A stretch of 8,212 nt of DNA from Gammaproteobacteria bacterium (GTDB lineage Bacteria > Pseudomonadota > Gammaproteobacteria > GRL18), in the NCBI GenBank assembly GCA_027076245.1, contig JALTKC010000020.1, positions 1-8,212 on the forward strand, written 5' to 3'. Both the position numbers and the translations under genes were made by a program. Positions within the stretch are counted from its first letter, which is position 1. Every line of letters starts with the position of its first letter. The notes beneath the pieces are model-generated. The model was not told where the DNA came from, searched no databases, and saw nothing but the letters and a program-made list of their open reading frames with translations. Shown here in pieces: positions 5,820 to 8,212 of the stretch.

Positions 5820-6105
5820 TGCGCTTCCTGTCAATCATTGCTTGTACCTCGTCCATAACCTGCCTGTGTGGTACACCCGGTTGGGTGTCATCCAGGGCTT
5901 CATGCACTTTAGCTCGAAACCATTCGTCATAGGCTTCTGGTTCAATGGTCAAACCGATGGGCAGGCCACCTTCTTTGGATACACGGGTTAGAAATATGCG
6001 TACTGCATCAGAGACAGACAATCCGAAATTAGCAAGCGTTTCGGTTGCCTCGGCTTTAAGTTTGTCATCTATACGAATGTGCAGCATTGATGAATGAGCG
6101 GCCAT
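5812..6105 (-). CDS. relB: RelB/DinJ-family antitoxin
   Basis: 97 residues from the ATG 6105-6103, with AAGGAG upstream at normal spacing; the frame is open further back to 6180 but without a ribosome site and across the promoter. The N-terminus shows a ribbon-helix-helix fold: strand SMLHIRID (6-13), helix DKLKAEATETLANFG, then GLSVSDAVRIFLTRV (28-42), a hallmark of RelB/DinJ antitoxins. The C-terminal half (WFRAKVHEALDD…VMDEVQAMIDRKR) would normally bind the toxin. The toxin gene overlaps it by 8 bases, so the two were one operon, but that toxin is frameshifted. The antitoxin is intact and should still bind its operators. Confidence 0.9.
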   Translation of the reverse strand: MAAHSSMLHIRIDDKLKAEATETLANFGLSVSDAVRIFLTRVSKEGGLPIGLTIEPEAYDEWFRAKVHEALDDTQPGVPHRQVMDEVQAMIDRKRSA

Positions 6106-6135
6106 CTTTATTCTCCTTCTGTCACTCTGATAGCT

Positions 6136-6171
6136 ATTATGCATCTCAAATGAGATACAGTCAACTGTATC
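6136..6171 (-). promoter_or_regulatory. relB promoter with two overlapping palindromic operators
   Basis: On the minus strand TTGACT (plus 6159-6164) and CATAAT (plus 6136-6141) are 17 bases apart, a near-consensus sigma70 promoter. Two inverted repeats cover it: GATACAGTCAACTGTATC at 6154-6171, with 8-base arms over the -35 box, and ATCTCAAATGAGAT at 6143-6156, with 6-base arms inside the spacer. This layout fits autorepression by the RelB-type antitoxin. Confidence 0.65.
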
Positions 6172-6192
6172 ATGTATCATATATTTTGTATC

Positions 6193-6239
6193 TTGTTTTC
6201 AATTATAAACTGTTCTATACTGTGCTTAATATAAGAACA
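6193..6239 (+). promoter_or_regulatory. Promoter of the KfrA-like operon with flanking inverted repeat
   Basis: TTGTTT (6193-6198) and TATACT (6216-6221) are separated by 17 bases, giving a good sigma70 match about 40 bases before the ATG at 6261. TGTTCT (6211-6216) and AGAACA (6234-6239) form an inverted repeat that straddles the -10 box and likely transcription start, a plausible operator. KfrA-type proteins are known autoregulators, so the KfrA-like protein is the natural candidate; this is inference. Confidence 0.6.
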
Positions 6240-6260
6240 ATCACCTGGAGCACATTGGAT

Positions 6261-7286
6261 ATGGCCGAAACCGTCAGAGCTGAATCACTGGAACGTCTTG
6301 AACGAGTCAGACAGTTTGCAATTGAACACATGGAACAAACAGGGACATTTCCAACGGCCAGACCTATCCAGACAAAATTTTTGGAACATCAGTATCCGGG
6401 TAACCTCAACTCCATTGCTTCCGATTTAAAAATTGTCGCAAAAGACATCAGCCTGGTGTACCAGCAAAAAAAAATGGTGGATATAGAGGGGGAGCAGATT
6501 GAAATTCCCAGAGAGGCTCTGGAATATGCAGTGCGGGCTTGGCAGATGATTGAACTACAGCAGATGAAAAAGTTTGACGGCTTCAAGCAGGAAGTACAGC
6601 AGGAAGCGGATTCGGCCAAAGAAGAGCGGGATGAAATTCAGGCTAAATTCATATCTATGCAATCCGAACTGGAAGCAAAAGCAGAAGTATTGCGTCTGCG
6701 TGAAGAGCAGCTACAGGATATGAAAGAGAAAATGGTAGAACAGGAAAAGCAGTTAAAGTCGGCCCAGGCCAGCGTCCGGGAAGTGGAATCAAAGAATAAT
6801 GTACTGACTACTGAATTAAGTGTCACCAAAGAACATCTTGCTGAACAGCAGGAACAGCATATTAAAGAGGTGAAGCGACTGGATGATAAGCTCAGTACAT
6901 TACAGGACAAGTATGAATCTCAGATCAGTGAACTGAGGGAACAACACAATGAACTCATTGCAGAGCATGAAGCTATAAAAGCCAATAATGATGATTTAGA
7001 GAACAAATTAACCCATGTCACAGAAGAAAGGGATCGTATCAAAGCAGAAAATGAACAGTTTGAGGCACAGAAGATCGCTTTGGTTAATGATATTAGCCGT
7101 TTAACAGCCAGCAACCAGGCACTCACAGAGGAAAGGGCGCAACAAAGCACACAGATCGCAGAGCTGACCACTGCGATTGATGAGCTTAATAACCGGGTTA
7201 TCTCATTCCAGACCGAGTTAAAGCAGATGTCTGAGCAAAAGAAACAACCTGAACAGAAGAAACAAAAGGGTAATAAAGGAGCATAA
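6261..7286 (+). CDS. KfrA-like DNA-binding coiled-coil protein
   Basis: 341 residues from the ATG at 6261, with GGAG at 6247-6250; the open frame back to 6087 crosses the promoter and the divergent relB start. The N-terminus (about residues 8-65, with TGTFPTARPIQTKF and a GNLNSIASDL stretch) resembles the KfrA_N winged-helix-type DNA-binding region of plasmid proteins. From about residue 95 to 330 the sequence is one long charged heptad-rich coiled coil, with many E, K, Q and regularly spaced L, ending in a Q/K-rich tail (KKQPEQKKQKGNKGA). KfrA proteins of plasmids bind DNA, repress their own gene and help stable inheritance, perhaps through filament-like assembly. Here the gene heads an operon of small genes on a conjugative element. 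Alternative: another coiled-coil DNA-binding protein such as an SMC-like accessory; no ATPase motif is present. Confidence 0.75.
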   Translation: MAETVRAESLERLERVRQFAIEHMEQTGTFPTARPIQTKFLEHQYPGNLNSIASDLKIVAKDISLVYQQKKMVDIEGEQIEIPREALEYAVRAWQMIELQQMKKFDGFKQEVQQEADSAKEERDEIQAKFISMQSELEAKAEVLRLREEQLQDMKEKMVEQEKQLKSAQASVREVESKNNVLTTELSVTKEHLAEQQEQHIKEVKRLDDKLSTLQDKYESQISELREQHNELIAEHEAIKANNDDLENKLTHVTEERDRIKAENEQFEAQKIALVNDISRLTASNQALTEERAQQSTQIAELTTAIDELNNRVISFQTELKQMSEQKKQPEQKKQKGNKGA

Positions 7287-7288
7287 TT

Positions 7289-7537
7289 ATGGGACTTATT
7301 CTTGAAAATGAACATCAGATCATTTTACAAAATGATAAATATATAGCCGTCAGGCAGTCCGGCCATATTGAAATTTGGGATAATGAAGGCTCAGAACGAT
7401 ATGGCCTGGTACCGGAAAATTACACCTTAACAGATATTGAGCGGCTCATGTCTTTTTATCACCAGGGTTTCAGCCGTGGTACTCAGTACGGACAGATCAG
7501 CAAAATGAATGAAATAAGAACGGCTTTAAGTCTTTAA
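7289..7537 (+). CDS. Small protein of unknown function in the KfrA-like operon
   Basis: 82 residues. The ATG at 7289 comes 2 bases after the stop of the KfrA-like gene, and its AAAGGAG ribosome site (7276-7281) lies within that gene's last codons, so translation is probably coupled. The first part looks like short beta strands (NDKYIAVRQSGHIEIWDNEG). The end (FSRGTQYGQISKMNEIRTAL) has a Gly-rich helix pattern that I associate with small plasmid and phage proteins ending in G..xG..K..EIR.aL. No named family is recognised. Confidence 0.7.
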   Translation: MGLILENEHQIILQNDKYIAVRQSGHIEIWDNEGSERYGLVPENYTLTDIERLMSFYHQGFSRGTQYGQISKMNEIRTALSL

Positions 7538-7541
7538 TGCT

Positions 7542-7769
7542 ATGTACCAATACTGGCAAAGACAGAGCGATCAGCGTTTTTATGAAATATTATTAACTCA
7601 GGATCTACTGGGTGACTGGTTGATCTGTCTGGCCTGGGGTAGCCGATATAAAAAAACAGTAAAGGGAAAAACCCTGATCTTTAAGTCTCTGCAGGGGGCA
7701 CTGGAGCACCTTCCAAAGCTGGAAAAACGGCGTAAGCAACATCGTTACCAGCTCAAAAATGAGCATTAA
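7542..7769 (+). CDS. WGR-domain-like small protein
   Basis: 75 residues. The core from about residue 11 to 70 (RFYEILLTQDLLGDWLICLAWGSR, then FKSLQGALEHLPKLEKRRKQHRY) follows the plan of small stand-alone WGR-domain proteins: a first strand with R-F-Y, a central W-G motif (Trp32-Gly33, here followed by Ser rather than Arg), and a basic helix ending in RRKQHRY. WGR domains are thought to contact nucleic acid and are common as small proteins on plasmids and conjugative elements. The start at 7542 is 4 bases after the previous stop and lacks a clear ribosome site, so it probably depends on coupling. Strict function is unknown. Confidence 0.65.
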   Translation: MYQYWQRQSDQRFYEILLTQDLLGDWLICLAWGSRYKKTVKGKTLIFKSLQGALEHLPKLEKRRKQHRYQLKNEH

Positions 7770-7798
7770 AACGATCTGACAATATACAGGAGAATATT

Positions 7799-7993
7799 AT
7801 GAAAGCACAGGATATAGCCAATCACATCCAGGGAGTCAGAGAGGGTAAACATGACTTCTCATCTTTAATCGATCAAATTGACAGGCACCGGATCAGTCAA
7901 AAAAAAGTCGTTTCTCTGGACGCTGTAAAGAATGCCAGTCAATTTACAGATGAACTGGTCAAACTATGCGATTTGATTCAATCAGATCAATAG
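7799..7993 (+). CDS. Small protein of unknown function, end of the KfrA-like operon
   Basis: 64 residues, charged and mostly helical in appearance (MKAQDIANHIQGVREGK, then DAVKNASQFTDELVKLCDLI). The ATG at 7799 has CAGGAG about 7 bases upstream. It sits 29 bases after the WGR-like gene on the same strand, so it is likely the last gene of that operon. Its final 35 bases overlap the end of a gene on the opposite strand. No family is recognised. Confidence 0.6.
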   Translation: MKAQDIANHIQGVREGKHDFSSLIDQIDRHRISQKKVVSLDAVKNASQFTDELVKLCDLIQSDQ

Positions 7994-8212
7994 CACTTTG
8001 AACATCCATATTTTCATTCAGATGAGTGAATATAGCACCGATCAATTCTGAATAACTGTACTTTTTACCAGCATGATCATGCAATGAATTTTTAAAAGTC
8101 TGGAGCTGGTTAAACGCATCCGGGGTTAAAGTTATATTTTTTTGTTTTTTTCCAGGCGCAGAATCTTTATTGCGTTTACGTTCTGCAAAAATAGTCGTTT
8201 TCAGCTTTTTCC
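7959..8212 (-). CDS. Basic protein with possible ribbon-helix-helix fold, 5' partial
   Basis: An open frame enters from the right edge and ends at the TGA 7959-7961; its start lies outside the window. The 83 visible residues begin very basic (KKLKTTIFAERKRNKD, later GKKQKN). Next comes a strand-like NITLTP, a helix DAFNQLQTFKNSL and a second helix SYSELIGAIFTHLNEN, an order that fits ribbon-helix-helix DNA-binding proteins. A role in relaxosome, partition or repression would suit this location but is only inference. The gene overlaps the convergent 64-aa gene by 35 bases. The length of open frame and sensible protein composition support it as real. Confidence 0.65.
   Translation of the reverse strand, partial: KKLKTTIFAERKRNKDSAPGKKQKNITLTPDAFNQLQTFKNSLHDHAGKKYSYSELIGAIFTHLNENMDVQSAIDLIESNRIV

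Noticed and set aside
6389..7315. Three minus-strand open frames (6389-6619, 6638-6910, 6920-7315)
   Set aside because: They are rich in Ser, Cys and Leu because they mirror the coiled-coil codons of the KfrA-like gene; no ribosome sites or family features.

Overview
The window looks like part of an integrating conjugative element or related plasmid from a gammaproteobacterium. The evidence is a run of type IV secretion genes of the GI/ICEHin1056 type (MPF-G) followed by toxin-antitoxin remnants and a KfrA-like operon. Base composition looks moderate to slightly AT-rich by eye (not computed). The sequence alone does not fix the host genus.

Left part (1-2913, + strand): the 3' end of a conjugation operon. 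It holds a TIGR03755/PFL_4711-family secretion protein (5' end outside the window), a small three-helix membrane protein, and a TraG_N-family mating-channel protein. A perfect 34-bp palindrome at 2925-2958 separates this operon from convergent genes.

Middle part (2972-4722, - strand): a run of small genes, probably one transcription unit from a promoter near 4769-4796. In transcription order it encodes a small membrane protein, a zinc-ribbon-like protein, a clan AA (retropepsin-like) aspartic protease, a helix-turn-helix antitoxin/regulator broken by a one-base insertion, and a membrane protein.

Repeat and toxin-antitoxin part (4817-6105): a tandem array of seven near-identical units of 31-32 bp, with an eighth core copy inverted at its left end. 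The array butts directly against a vapC toxin gene cut off after about 24 codons; the vapB antitoxin next to it is intact. Upstream lies a second module, with an intact RelB/DinJ-type antitoxin and a RelE/ParE-type toxin disrupted by a one-base deletion. Both recognisable toxins are therefore broken while both partner antitoxins are intact.

Right part (6106-8212): a shared regulatory region with promoters facing both ways and several inverted repeats. One promoter drives relB leftward; the other drives a KfrA-like coiled-coil protein rightward. The KfrA-like gene heads a four-gene operon with an 82-aa protein, a WGR-domain-like protein and a 64-aa protein. A minus-strand gene with a possible ribbon-helix-helix fold enters from the right edge and overlaps the operon's last gene tail to tail.

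No complete new defence system is evident. The least explained parts are the tandem array that truncates vapC, the protease/zinc-ribbon/membrane/HTH gene group, and the KfrA-WGR operon.
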